From positions 1 through 5,154 of the forward strand of contig CBDURC010000218.1 of assembly GCA_965369635.1 (NCBI GenBank): a stretch of DNA of 5,154 bases. Reading direction: 5' to 3'. The notes beneath the pieces were generated by a model. The model ran no database searches. It saw only the letters and a program-made list of their open reading frames with translations, and was not told the DNA's origin. Shown piece after piece: positions 1 through 5,013 of this stretch. Source of the stretch: UBA3071 sp965369635. Its GTDB lineage: Bacteria; Chloroflexota; Anaerolineae; UBA3071. Made by a program: the position numbers and the translations under genes. Numbering within the stretch: the first letter of the stretch is position 1; each line of letters opens with the position of its first letter.

Positions 1-59
1 GCTTAGTTCAACATGGATTATGTGGCGGCTTCGCGCCACATGAATCCTTATCGTTAGGC
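1..59. other. attC-like integron recombination site (upstream of the cassette ORF)
   Basis: The site ends in the core GTTAGGC (53-59), matching the R' consensus GTTRRRY. Position 6-12 reads GTTCAAC, matching the R'' consensus RYYYAAC; an alternative outer box at 1-7 pairs fully with 53-59 if G-T wobbles are allowed. Between them is a strong imperfect palindrome. TGTGGCG (21-27) pairs perfectly with CGCCACA (34-40) around a 6-nt loop, and the stem extends through GGATT (15-19) against AATCC (43-47), leaving one extrahelical base, G42. Paired arms, short loop, unpaired base and terminal GTT box together define the attC family, whose folded bottom strand is the integrase substrate. The extrahelical base is on the arm opposite to that expected for a + oriented site, so strand is left open. 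The site may be cut by the window edge. Confidence 0.75.
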
Positions 60-72
60 AGCCCTTGGAGCA

Positions 73-79
73 GGTGGAG
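73..79 (+). promoter_or_regulatory. ribosome binding site of the cassette ORF
   Basis: GGTGGAG lies four bases before the ATG at 84. It is the only purine-rich stretch at usable distance and supports this start. Confidence 0.6.
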
Positions 80-83
80 TCGG

Positions 84-797
84 ATGAAGAACCAGTATTT
101 TGGTGACATCAACGATTATCGGAAATACGGCTTGCTTCGGTTGCTCTCTGGAGCTGGTGAGATCACAACCGCTATTTGCTGGATGTTGACCCCGGATGAT
201 GGACGCGCTGACGGACGATTCATCGATTACCTTCACCGGTCCGAAAAATGGCGCCGATTCGACCCAGATCTTTATGACCACCTGAGAGAACTTGTTGTGA
301 CTCGGAACATCCGTGACATCCGCGTGGCTGAGAGGGCTGGCATACTCCCCTCTTCTCGGTTTTTTCCAGAACTACTTCCAGACGACGCAGGTGGTCGAGC
401 CGAGTATTTCAAGACTTTCATGGGTGTTGCTCAAGGTTGCGATCTAATCTTCTTTGATCCCGACAACGGAATAGAAGTAAAGTCGAAGCCATACGGTCGT
501 AAAGGTTCCTCGAAATACCTTTATTGGCGGGAATTGGTCGCATCGTTCTCCGCCGGACATTCTCTATTGATCTACCAACACTTTCCGCGGGTCCCGCGAG
601 GTCGGTTTGTTCAGACCATTGCACGGGAACTAGCAGTGGGGACTGGCGCTCACGAAGTGTACTCCTTCCGTACTCCCCGCGTTCTATTCTTGCTGGTACC
701 TCAAGAGCAGCATCAGGAGTTCTTCCAAGCGTGCAGCCGGAAGGTCACAAAGGTATGGGGCCGGCAAATTCAAATAGCAAGCCACGGGGCCGCCTGA
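84..797 (+). CDS. cassette-borne protein of unknown function (237 aa)
   Basis: I recognise the opening (MKNQYFGDINDYRKYGLL) as typical of a conserved family of hypothetical proteins, but know no established function. The ATG at 84 is preceded by a good ribosome binding site, GGTGGAG at 73-79, four bases upstream. The protein is soluble-looking, with no signal peptide or membrane segment. The most striking motif is FFDPDNG at residues 123-129, after a hydrophobic strand (DLIFFD); YQHFPR follows at 164-169 after another hydrophobic strand (SLLIY). A strand ending in an acidic D-P-D-N-G turn is compatible with a Rossmann-like or nuclease-like active site, but this is speculation. The TGA stop (795-797) lies within the R'' box of the downstream attC, as in many cassette genes. 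No neighbour gives a functional clue, and expression probably depends on an upstream promoter outside the window. Confidence 0.88.
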   Translation: MKNQYFGDINDYRKYGLLRLLSGAGEITTAICWMLTPDDGRADGRFIDYLHRSEKWRRFDPDLYDHLRELVVTRNIRDIRVAERAGILPSSRFFPELLPDDAGGRAEYFKTFMGVAQGCDLIFFDPDNGIEVKSKPYGRKGSSKYLYWRELVASFSAGHSLLIYQHFPRVPRGRFVQTIARELAVGTGAHEVYSFRTPRVLFLLVPQEQHQEFFQACSRKVTKVWGRQIQIASHGAA

Positions 798-923
798 CAA
801 CTCGCTGAAGCCGACAGCGCTATCGAGAGCGCTTTTGATGGCTGCGGTCGCTTTGGGGCATATCGGGGAAAGTTGGGCCTCACTGCGCAAGCCGCGCGGC
901 GGCTCAGCTCGGGGCCGTTAGGC
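792..923 (+). other. attC site of the cassette (about 132 nt)
   Basis: R'' is GCCTGAC (792-798) and R' is GTTAGGC (917-923); they pair along all seven bases with one G-T wobble. Inside, GCTGA (804-808) pairs with TCAGC (904-908) and GCCG (810-813) pairs with CGGC (900-903), leaving one extrahelical A (808/809) on the left arm. A further GCGC pairing follows after a second extra A near 816. Extra bases on the left arm are the canonical polarity for a + oriented attC. The length is in the long, VCR-like part of the family range. The R'' triplet is GAC rather than the usual AAC. The site starts inside the last codons of the ORF, as expected of a cassette's own attC. Confidence 0.8.
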
Positions 924-965
924 CAAGAACCAACAGAGGCTGTATCGGCACATCCGGTGTCAACC

Positions 966-1004
966 ACAACAACAGAAACCCCTTTCGCCGCTATGCGAAA
1001 GGGG
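966..1004 (-). terminator. intrinsic terminator of the minus-strand cluster
   Basis: CCCCTTTCG (979-987) and CGAAAGGGG (996-1004) form a perfect 9-bp stem with an 8-nt loop. On the minus strand the stem is followed by a T-rich tail (TTTCTGTTGTTGTGG), and it lies about 30 bases after the stop of the acyltransferase gene. On the + strand the tail (CTTTGCCTT) is poorer, so it may stop + transcripts leaving the cassette only weakly. Confidence 0.82.
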
Positions 1005-1034
1005 CTTTGCCTTGCGAGAGAAGATGCGCTTACT

Positions 1035-1709
1035 TCACTCCTCTTCGAAGCGCAGCCATTCCGTCGTCGCCGCCTCGAGGTCGCTGTAGACGCCCCGCAT
1101 CTCCGGCGGCAGCAGCAGCGCCAGCTCGTACATCGCCTCGTCCGTCATCTGCTGCATCACTCCCCGCTTCAGCCTACCCTCAGGCCAGTGGAAGCGAAAA
1201 GGTCGCCCGAAGCGGCAGCGGATGGGCACCCGCCGCAGCCGCTTCAGTCCCGCAGGAAAAACAGGCGTGCCCGTCACGGCCACCGGCAGGATCAGTGGGT
1301 CGCACTGCTGCGCCAGGAAGATCATGCCTCGCTTCGCCCGCTGTAGCCTGCCGGTGCGGCTGCGCGTGCCTTCGGGGGCGATAATCAGCACATGGTCCCC
1401 TTGGAGCACGGACAGCGATTGTCGCACGGCGGTCATGTCCAACTCGCCGCGGCGCACGGGAATGGTCGGGTAGCGGCGCACCAAGGGCCCAATGACCGGC
1501 CAACTGAAGATCTCCACCTTGCCAATGGCCACCGCGTAGCGGGGCATCAGCGCCAGTAGCACCAACGGGTCAACGAGATGGATGTGGTTGTACATCAGAA
1601 TCAGCGGCCCCTGCTGCGGCATCCGCTCCAGGCCCTCGCTCTCCACACGCAGAAGCAGCCGGATCACAAAACGCAGCACGGGCTGCAGTATCGGTCGCCA
1701 GTTGGACAT
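1035..1709 (-). CDS. plsC: 1-acyl-sn-glycerol-3-phosphate acyltransferase (PlsC family, 224 aa)
   Basis: This enzyme family transfers an acyl chain to lysophosphatidic acid, giving phosphatidic acid at the cytoplasmic membrane. Family motifs are present in order: NHIHLVD at residues 41-47, the NHxxxxD catalytic box with His42 and Asp47; the block from GKVEIFSWP to VRRGE at 63-89; EGTRS at 113-117, the glycerol-phosphate binding box; and PVAVTGT at 142-148. The hydrophobic N-terminal stretch (PVLRFVIRLLL) could sit at the membrane. I chose the ATG at 1709 because GGAGGAGGGGGAG lies directly upstream; an in-frame TTG at 1742 would add 11 residues but has no ribosome binding site. The gene starts 46 bases after the cytidylate kinase stop and is the last of its unit, followed by a hairpin terminator. 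A related lysophospholipid acyltransferase with another acceptor cannot be excluded. Confidence 0.93.
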   Translation of the reverse strand: MSNWRPILQPVLRFVIRLLLRVESEGLERMPQQGPLILMYNHIHLVDPLVLLALMPRYAVAIGKVEIFSWPVIGPLVRRYPTIPVRRGELDMTAVRQSLSVLQGDHVLIIAPEGTRSRTGRLQRAKRGMIFLAQQCDPLILPVAVTGTPVFPAGLKRLRRVPIRCRFGRPFRFHWPEGRLKRGVMQQMTDEAMYELALLLPPEMRGVYSDLEAATTEWLRFEEE

Positions 1710-1710
1710 A

Positions 1711-1724
1711 CTCCCCCTCCTCCC
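1711..1724 (-). promoter_or_regulatory. ribosome binding site deciding the plsC start
   Basis: On the minus strand GGAGGAGGGGGAG immediately precedes the ATG at 1709-1707. The TTG at 1742 has only pyrimidine-rich sequence before it, so the downstream ATG is favoured. Confidence 0.65.
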
Positions 1725-1746
1725 TCTGAGAGAAGGCGACAAGGAA

Positions 1747-1875
1747 GTCGCGTAGTCAGATTGGTCGCTTAGTCGCGTAGTCAGTTGGTCGAACCGTTCG
1801 CGTAGTGGAGTAATCTGGCGACGAACCGGACTGACCGACCAGGCGACCGAGCGACCAACGAGACCAATCGACTAC
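1747..1875. repeat. short imperfect direct and inverted repeats, partly inside the cmk 3' end
   Basis: The element GTCGCGTAGTCAG followed by (A)TTGGTCG occurs at 1747-1767 and 1772-1791, and a third fragment, TCGCGTAGT, begins at 1798. A related inverted copy, GACCAATCGACTAC, lies at 1862-1875, so the ends could pair over a loop of about 70-90 bases. Between them are several GACCGA/GCGACC units (about 1830-1860). The first copy overlaps the cmk stop; the rest encodes the unusual C-terminal tail of the kinase. Confidence 0.7.
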
Positions 1876-2610
1876 CAGAGCCATCGCCCGCTCCAGCACC
1901 TGTTCGATAGTCATATCGGTGCTATCGAGAATCAACGCATCCTCGGCGGGCCGCAGCGGCGCCGCTTGTCGTCCAGAGTCGTAGGCATCGCGGCGGCGCA
2001 ACGAGGCCAGCACCTGCTCGTAGTCCGCCGGCTGGCCTCGTGCCACCATCTCCTGGTGGCGACGCCTGGACCGTTCCTCCGGGACGGCGTCGAGGTAGAT
2101 CTTGAGATCGGCGTCGGGCAGGACCACTGTGCCGATGTCCCGTCCGACCATGACGACTCCTCCACTCTCCAAAGCGATGCGCCGCTGCTGCGGCGTCAGA
2201 GCGGCGCGCACCCCGGGATTCGCCGAGACGGGAGACACAGCAACATCCACCTCCGGAGTGCGGATAGCCCAGGTCACGTCCACCCTGTCGGCGTAGACCG
2301 TGTACTGGCGGCCATCCTGCACGGCGGGTGGGGTGACGTCAATGTGGATGCTTTCGGCCAGCCGGGCCACGGCCTCGTCGTCCTCGGGGTCCAGGCCACG
2401 CTCCAGCGCAGCCCAGGCCACGGCGCGGTACATGACGCCGGTGTCGAAGTAGAGGTAGCCTAACCGCTTGGCCAGTAGATCGCCGAGGGTGCTCTTGCCA
2501 GAAGCCACCGGCCCATCAATGGCGATAGTAACTGGCCATCGCTTCTGCACAGAAGCGGTCCCTCTCACACTCCCACACCCACAAACACCCACTCCTTCAG
2601 TTCCCCTCAT
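1756..2610 (-). CDS. cmk: cytidylate kinase (CMP/dCMP kinase, 284 aa from the ATG)
   Basis: The enzyme phosphorylates CMP and dCMP with ATP in the cytoplasm. The conserved core is complete: P-loop GPVASGKST at residues 33-41, FDTGVMYR at 55-62, VGRDIGTVVLPDADLKIYL at 155-173, and RRDAYDSGRQAAPL followed by DALILDSTD from 206 onward. I chose the ATG at 2610 because it overlaps the rluB stop as ATGA and has GGGGAGGG upstream, which suggests translational coupling. This gives about 27 residues before the first conserved strand (VTIAIDGP) and about 37 after the normal end (VLERAMALV), against a family length of roughly 220-230. Both extensions are encoded by low-complexity repeat DNA. A GTG at 2550 is an alternative start and would remove most of the odd N-terminus. 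The kinase identity is very firm; the ends are not. Confidence 0.95.
   Translation of the reverse strand: MRGTEGVGVCGCGSVRGTASVQKRWPVTIAIDGPVASGKSTLGDLLAKRLGYLYFDTGVMYRAVAWAALERGLDPEDDEAVARLAESIHIDVTPPAVQDGRQYTVYADRVDVTWAIRTPEVDVAVSPVSANPGVRAALTPQQRRIALESGGVVMVGRDIGTVVLPDADLKIYLDAVPEERSRRRHQEMVARGQPADYEQVLASLRRRDAYDSGRQAAPLRPAEDALILDSTDMTIEQVLERAMALVVDWSRWSLGRLVGQSGSSPDYSTTRTVRPTDYATKRPI
2538..2559. other. perfect hairpin around the alternative cmk GTG start
   Basis: CGCTTCT (2540-2546) and AGAAGCG (2551-2557) form a perfect 7-bp stem, extendable by two pairs including a wobble, with a 4-nt loop. On the minus strand the loop contains the in-frame GTG at 2550-2548, with GAGAGG about ten bases upstream. 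No T-run follows, so it is not an intrinsic terminator. A role in translation of cmk is possible but unproven. Confidence 0.5.
2566..2595. repeat. GTGGGTGT-type low-complexity repeat at the cmk 5' end
   Basis: Read on the minus strand, this stretch is GGAGTGGGTGTTTGTGGGTG followed by TGGGAGTGTG, with two GTGGGTGT units and partial copies. It lies between the rluB stop and the conserved start of the cytidylate kinase. It would encode a Gly/Val/Cys-rich segment if translation starts at the ATG at 2610. Confidence 0.6.
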
Positions 2611-3380
2611 TTCCCTCCCCTGCCCCTCGACTGCTTCAGCTTCCTCAATTCCCGCAGTTCGCTGGCCGTCAACTCTCGCCACTGGCCAGGCTGCAGCGAG
2701 CCCAAGTGCAGAGGGCCGATCCTCATGCGGACGATGCGCAGTGCACGGTGTCCCACGGCCTCGCACATGTATCGAATCTGACGCTTGCGCCCTTCCCGCA
2801 GCGTGATCCGTAGCCAGGTCGTGGGCCGGGTGGAGGCAATGGACTGCTCGGGGACGTCAGCAGGCGGTTGCGCCAGCCGCTGCACTGGCGCAGGCCGCGT
2901 GCGTTTCCCCTCCACCATCACGCCACTTCGCAAGCGGTCTAGAGCGCTATGGTCTGGCTTACCCCTCACCAGAACCAGATACTCCTTGGCATGGCCGTAG
3001 CGGGGATGGGTCAGCCGATGAGCCAACTCGCCGTCGTTGGTGAGCAGCACCAACCCCTCGCTGTCCAAGTCCAGCCGCCCCACAGGGTAGAGCCGCTCCT
3101 CCAGCGGCACCAGAGAGGACAGCGCCGGGCGGCCCCGCTCGTCCTGCATCACCGAGAGGATACCGGGGGGCTTGTGCAAGGCGATATAGCGCTTCGCCTC
3201 TGCCAAGGGCAGCGGTTTGCCGTCCACGGTGATCCTGGCCGTTCGGGGATCGACCTTGCAGCCCAGCGTGGCTACCTGACCATCCACTCGCACACGGCCC
3301 TGCCGGATCGGCTCCTCGCAGGCCCGCCGGGAGCCAAGTCCAGCCTGAGCCAATACCTTCTGCAGTCGTTCCAACGTCAT
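2607..3380 (-). CDS. rluB: 23S rRNA pseudouridine synthase, RluB/RsuA family (257 aa)
   Basis: The RsuA/RluB family isomerises a specific uridine in rRNA to pseudouridine; RluB acts at the peptidyl-transferase region of 23S rRNA (U2605 in E. coli). An N-terminal S4-like RNA-binding domain spans about residues 2-60 (LQKVLAQAGLGSRR, RVDG). LHKPPGIL at 68-75 is followed by the catalytic motif GRLDLDSEGLVLLTNDG at 101-117 with Asp104, and EGRKRQIRYM at 196-205 is the C-terminal family box. Length is usual, with a short basic tail (RKLKQSRGRGGK). Its TGA overlaps the cmk ATG. The start is doubtful in detail: AAAGGAG directly abuts the ATG at 3380, whereas a TTG two codons later (3374) lies at an ideal 6-nt spacing. 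RluB versus the 16S enzyme RsuA is judged from the opening and the genomic context. Confidence 0.94.
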   Translation of the reverse strand: MTLERLQKVLAQAGLGSRRACEEPIRQGRVRVDGQVATLGCKVDPRTARITVDGKPLPLAEAKRYIALHKPPGILSVMQDERGRPALSSLVPLEERLYPVGRLDLDSEGLVLLTNDGELAHRLTHPRYGHAKEYLVLVRGKPDHSALDRLRSGVMVEGKRTRPAPVQRLAQPPADVPEQSIASTRPTTWLRITLREGRKRQIRYMCEAVGHRALRIVRMRIGPLHLGSLQPGQWRELTASELRELRKLKQSRGRGGK

Positions 3381-3400
3381 CTCCTTTAGCTCGCCACGTA

Positions 3401-3418
3401 GGCACAGAGGGCACAGAG
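3401..3418. repeat. tandem GGCACAGAG doublet in the dacA-rluB gap
   Basis: GGCACAGAG occurs twice head to tail (3401-3409 and 3410-3418). On the minus strand this reads CTCTGTGCC twice, resembling CTCTGTG-type low-complexity spacer sequence seen between genes in several phyla. A weak stem, CTTGAG (3422-3427) with CTCAAG (3434-3439), lies beside it. No promoter or clear terminator is evident in this 109-nt gap. Confidence 0.6.
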
Positions 3419-3489
3419 ATCCTTGAGGTGTCTCTCAAGAAATCTATGCCGTCCACCACGCCTCCAGAAGCCAATTCGGTCTTGACGTA

Positions 3490-4683
3490 CTACTCACTGG
3501 CGAAAGCACGTAGAGGCACTTCCGCTAACAGGTAACGCCCGTTGGTGAAGCGAGCGATGCCAATCACGCCGCCGCTCGCCAGTTGCGCCCCAGAATCGAT
3601 CCAGCGGAAGATCTGCACTAGCGGCCACTGCCAACGGGGCAGAAAAGCGGCCTGCTGCTCGCCAAGCCGCAGCGTCCAACGCTGCCCCTGGCCATCCTCG
3701 TAGCTGCTCAACCGATTGACCGGCAATTCGAGCATGCGCCAGGCGTAGTGCTCGAAATAGAAATCGAGCAGTGCTTCGGCGTCAGCATAGCGGTCGTCAC
3801 TCCCTAGTAAAACGACGATGGCCCGCCCCTCGTTCCGAGTAGCGGAGGCAACCAGACACTGTCCGGCAGCGTCGGTCGTGCCGGTCTTCACGCCATCGGC
3901 ACCGTCGTAGCTGGTGAGCAGTTGATTGGTGCTGGCCAGCGAACGGCCAGCAACGGTAGCCTGTGGCGTGGCCGTGAAACGAACGAAGTCGGAGTTGCTC
4001 AGCGCCTCGCGGGTCAGGGTCAGCAGATCGGCAGCGCTGGCCAGGTGCTCAGGATCGTCCAGGCCGTGGGGGTTGACGAAGTGCGTGTCGGCCAGGCCCA
4101 ACTCCGCTGCTCGCTCGTTCATCAGAGCCACGAACGCTTCCACTGATCCGCCGATGTGTATGGCAATTGTCGCCGCAGCATCGTTGGCCGAAACGAGCAA
4201 CAGGCCGTGCAGCAGCTCTTCCAGACTGATCACCTCACCAACCACCAGTCCCATGCTCGCCTCGCCGACCGCCAGCGCCTCCGGGGGCACGGTCACCATA
4301 TCAGACAGGTCACCCTGTTCCAAGGCGACAAGCGCAGTCATGATCTTGGTCGTGCTGGCGGGGGCCAGCGATTCGTGGGCGGCCTGTTCAAAGAGAATGG
4401 CGCCTGTGCGGGCGTCGGCCAGCAGCGCAGCGCGGGCAGCAACTTGCGGTGGATGCTCCAGCCGGCCCAGCGCCTGCACCTGATAGGGGTACAGCCGCAG
4501 CGGTGGCACGCCGCCATCGGTCAGCACCGGTGGCCCGAAGCCCAGATTGAGCAGGCTGAGCAGCAGCAGAGAAACCCGAATAAGCTTCCTACCCTCCGTT
4601 TTTGACCAAATGGGCAATCGAAGGTAGAATCGTTTGATAGTTTGGTGTTTGGAGGTTCGAGTTTGGAGCTTGGAGTTTCTCAT
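3490..4683 (-). CDS. dacA: serine-type D-alanyl-D-alanine carboxypeptidase (DacA/PBP5-like, peptidase S11)
   Basis: The family removes the terminal D-Ala from peptidoglycan stem peptides outside the membrane. Counting from the ATG at 4683 (397 aa), the active-site triad is complete: STTK at 110-113 with nucleophile Ser110 and Lys113, SAND starting at 165, and KTG at 266-268. FVNPHGLDDPEHLASAADL is the usual S11 stretch between the last two. A basic then hydrophobic segment (KLIRVSLLLLSLLNLGFG, about 33-50) is a signal peptide or anchor. After the catalytic domain is a short C-terminal domain (GVIGIARFTNGRYLLAEVPL) without the amphipathic anchor helix of PBP5. The start is uncertain. The ATG at 4683 has no ribosome binding site and adds about 22 residues encoded by repeat DNA, while a TTG at 4617 gives a tidier 375-aa precursor. 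The frame stays open to 4911 across the divergent gene, which I regard as noncoding. Confidence 0.93.
   Translation of the reverse strand: MRNSKLQTRTSKHQTIKRFYLRLPIWSKTEGRKLIRVSLLLLSLLNLGFGPPVLTDGGVPPLRLYPYQVQALGRLEHPPQVAARAALLADARTGAILFEQAAHESLAPASTTKIMTALVALEQGDLSDMVTVPPEALAVGEASMGLVVGEVISLEELLHGLLLVSANDAAATIAIHIGGSVEAFVALMNERAAELGLADTHFVNPHGLDDPEHLASAADLLTLTREALSNSDFVRFTATPQATVAGRSLASTNQLLTSYDGADGVKTGTTDAAGQCLVASATRNEGRAIVVLLGSDDRYADAEALLDFYFEHYAWRMLELPVNRLSSYEDGQGQRWTLRLGEQQAAFLPRWQWPLVQIFRWIDSGAQLASGGVIGIARFTNGRYLLAEVPLRAFASE
4602..4630 (+). promoter_or_regulatory. sigma70-type promoter for fmdB
   Basis: TTGACC (4602-4607) and TAGAAT (4625-4630) are separated by exactly 17 bases and each differs from the consensus at one position. 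Transcription would start near 4637, giving a leader of about 45 nt made almost entirely of the 7-bp repeat before the ATG at 4682. The promoter lies inside the N-terminal coding region of the divergent carboxypeptidase gene if that gene starts at 4683, and overlaps its start if it begins at the TTG at 4617. Confidence 0.65.
4641..4678. repeat. 7-bp tandem repeat (TTTGGAG type), five units
   Basis: The contiguous units are TTTGGTG, TTTGGAG, GTTCGAG, TTTGGAG and CTTGGAG (4641-4675), followed by TTT. The last GGAG (4672-4675) stands six bases before the fmdB ATG, so the repeat itself provides the ribosome binding site and earlier copies offer additional GGAG motifs. On the minus strand it encodes the Lys/Thr/Ser-rich N-terminus of the longest plausible carboxypeptidase form. 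Confidence 0.75.
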
Positions 4684-4921
4684 GCCGCTGTACGAGTACT
4701 GTTGTCCCGACTGTGAGATGGTTTTCGAGGCCCTGCGCAGCATGAGCAAGGCGGATGTGCCCATCGCCTGCCCACGATGCAGCAGCATGGAAGCCCGCCG
4801 CATGTTGTCTCGCTTCGCTGCTTTCAGCAGGGGCAACGGAGGCGAGTCCCGCTCGCTGGCTGGATCGAGCGGCTGCGCCAGTTGCAGCGCCACCACTTGC
4901 AGCAGTTGCAACCTCAGATGA
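4682..4921 (+). CDS. FmdB family zinc-ribbon regulatory protein (79 aa)
   Basis: The start MPLYEYCCPDCEMVFE is the signature of the FmdB/CxxC small zinc-ribbon family, often annotated as putative regulators; no biochemical role is settled. Cys8 and Cys11 (CPDC) with Cys30 and Cys33 (CPRC) form the zinc-binding knuckles. The C-terminal tail carries four more cysteines (Cys65, 68, 73, 76) in a Ser/Gly-rich stretch, a feature seen in many family members. Length is normal. The ATG at 4682 has GGAG six bases upstream and a good promoter at 4602-4630; an upstream in-frame TTG-type extension would only add repeat-encoded residues. The gene is divergent from the carboxypeptidase gene, and the two candidate ATGs overlap in one CATG. 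It is likely a single-gene unit. Confidence 0.9.
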   Translation: MPLYEYCCPDCEMVFEALRSMSKADVPIACPRCSSMEARRMLSRFAAFSRGNGGESRSLAGSSGCASCSATTCSSCNLR

Positions 4922-4969
4922 GATTGAGCTTCTCGACTCTACTCAAGAACGGCCCCCAAACCATCAGCC

Positions 4970-5009
4970 GATGAAGCGGATGAAGCGGATGCAGCCGATG
5001 AAGCCGATG
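4970..5009. repeat. 9-bp tandem repeat (GATGAAGCG type), four units and a partial
   Basis: The units are GATGAAGCG (4970-4978), GATGAAGCG (4979-4987), GATGCAGCC (4988-4996) and GATGAAGCC (4997-5005), followed by GATG. Translated it would give a Met-Lys-Arg/Pro repeat, but no ORF here has a ribosome binding site or family resemblance, so I treat it as an intergenic repeat. Confidence 0.75.
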
Positions 5010-5013
5010 GTGA

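Larger units (their letters stand above)
54..917 (+). mobile_element. integron gene cassette (single ORF plus its attC)
   Basis: The limits are set by the expected integrase cleavage point (G^TT) in the two GTTAGGC boxes at 53-59 and 917-923, giving a unit of 864 nt. It has the usual cassette form: a short leader without a clear promoter, one ORF filling nearly all of it, and a stop codon inside the downstream attC. Its base composition looks less GC-rich than the backbone genes to the right, consistent with separate origin. No integrase gene is in the window, so this could be the end of a chromosomal integron array extending leftward, or a cluster of attC sites lacking an integrase. Mobility is inferred from structure only. 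Confidence 0.7.

Noticed and set aside
873..1384. Two open frames on the + strand (873-1346 and 1007-1384)
   Set aside because: They lie over the attC, the terminator and the reverse strand of plsC, show Arg/Pro/Ala-rich composition typical of antisense frames in GC-rich DNA, and resemble no family.
1710..1742. TTG start at 1742 for plsC
   Set aside because: It has no ribosome binding site, while the ATG at 1709 has a very strong one directly upstream.
2468..3389. Plus-strand frames opposite cmk and rluB
   Set aside because: The minus-strand genes have complete family motifs over the same bases; the plus-strand translations are low-complexity with no ribosome binding site.
3417..3445. Stem-loop between dacA and rluB as a terminator
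   Set aside because: The stem is only 6 bp before mismatches and has no T-run on the minus strand, so it is too weak to call.
3922..4605. Plus-strand frames opposite the carboxypeptidase gene
   Set aside because: They are antisense shadows of a gene with all three active-site motifs, and their Ser/Ala-rich translations match nothing known to me.
4684..4911. Extension of the carboxypeptidase frame upstream across fmdB
   Set aside because: It would place about 76 residues without family resemblance before the signal peptide and overlap a clear zinc-ribbon gene entirely.
4970..5009. Possible CRISPR array
   Set aside because: Units of 9 bp are contiguous with no spacers.
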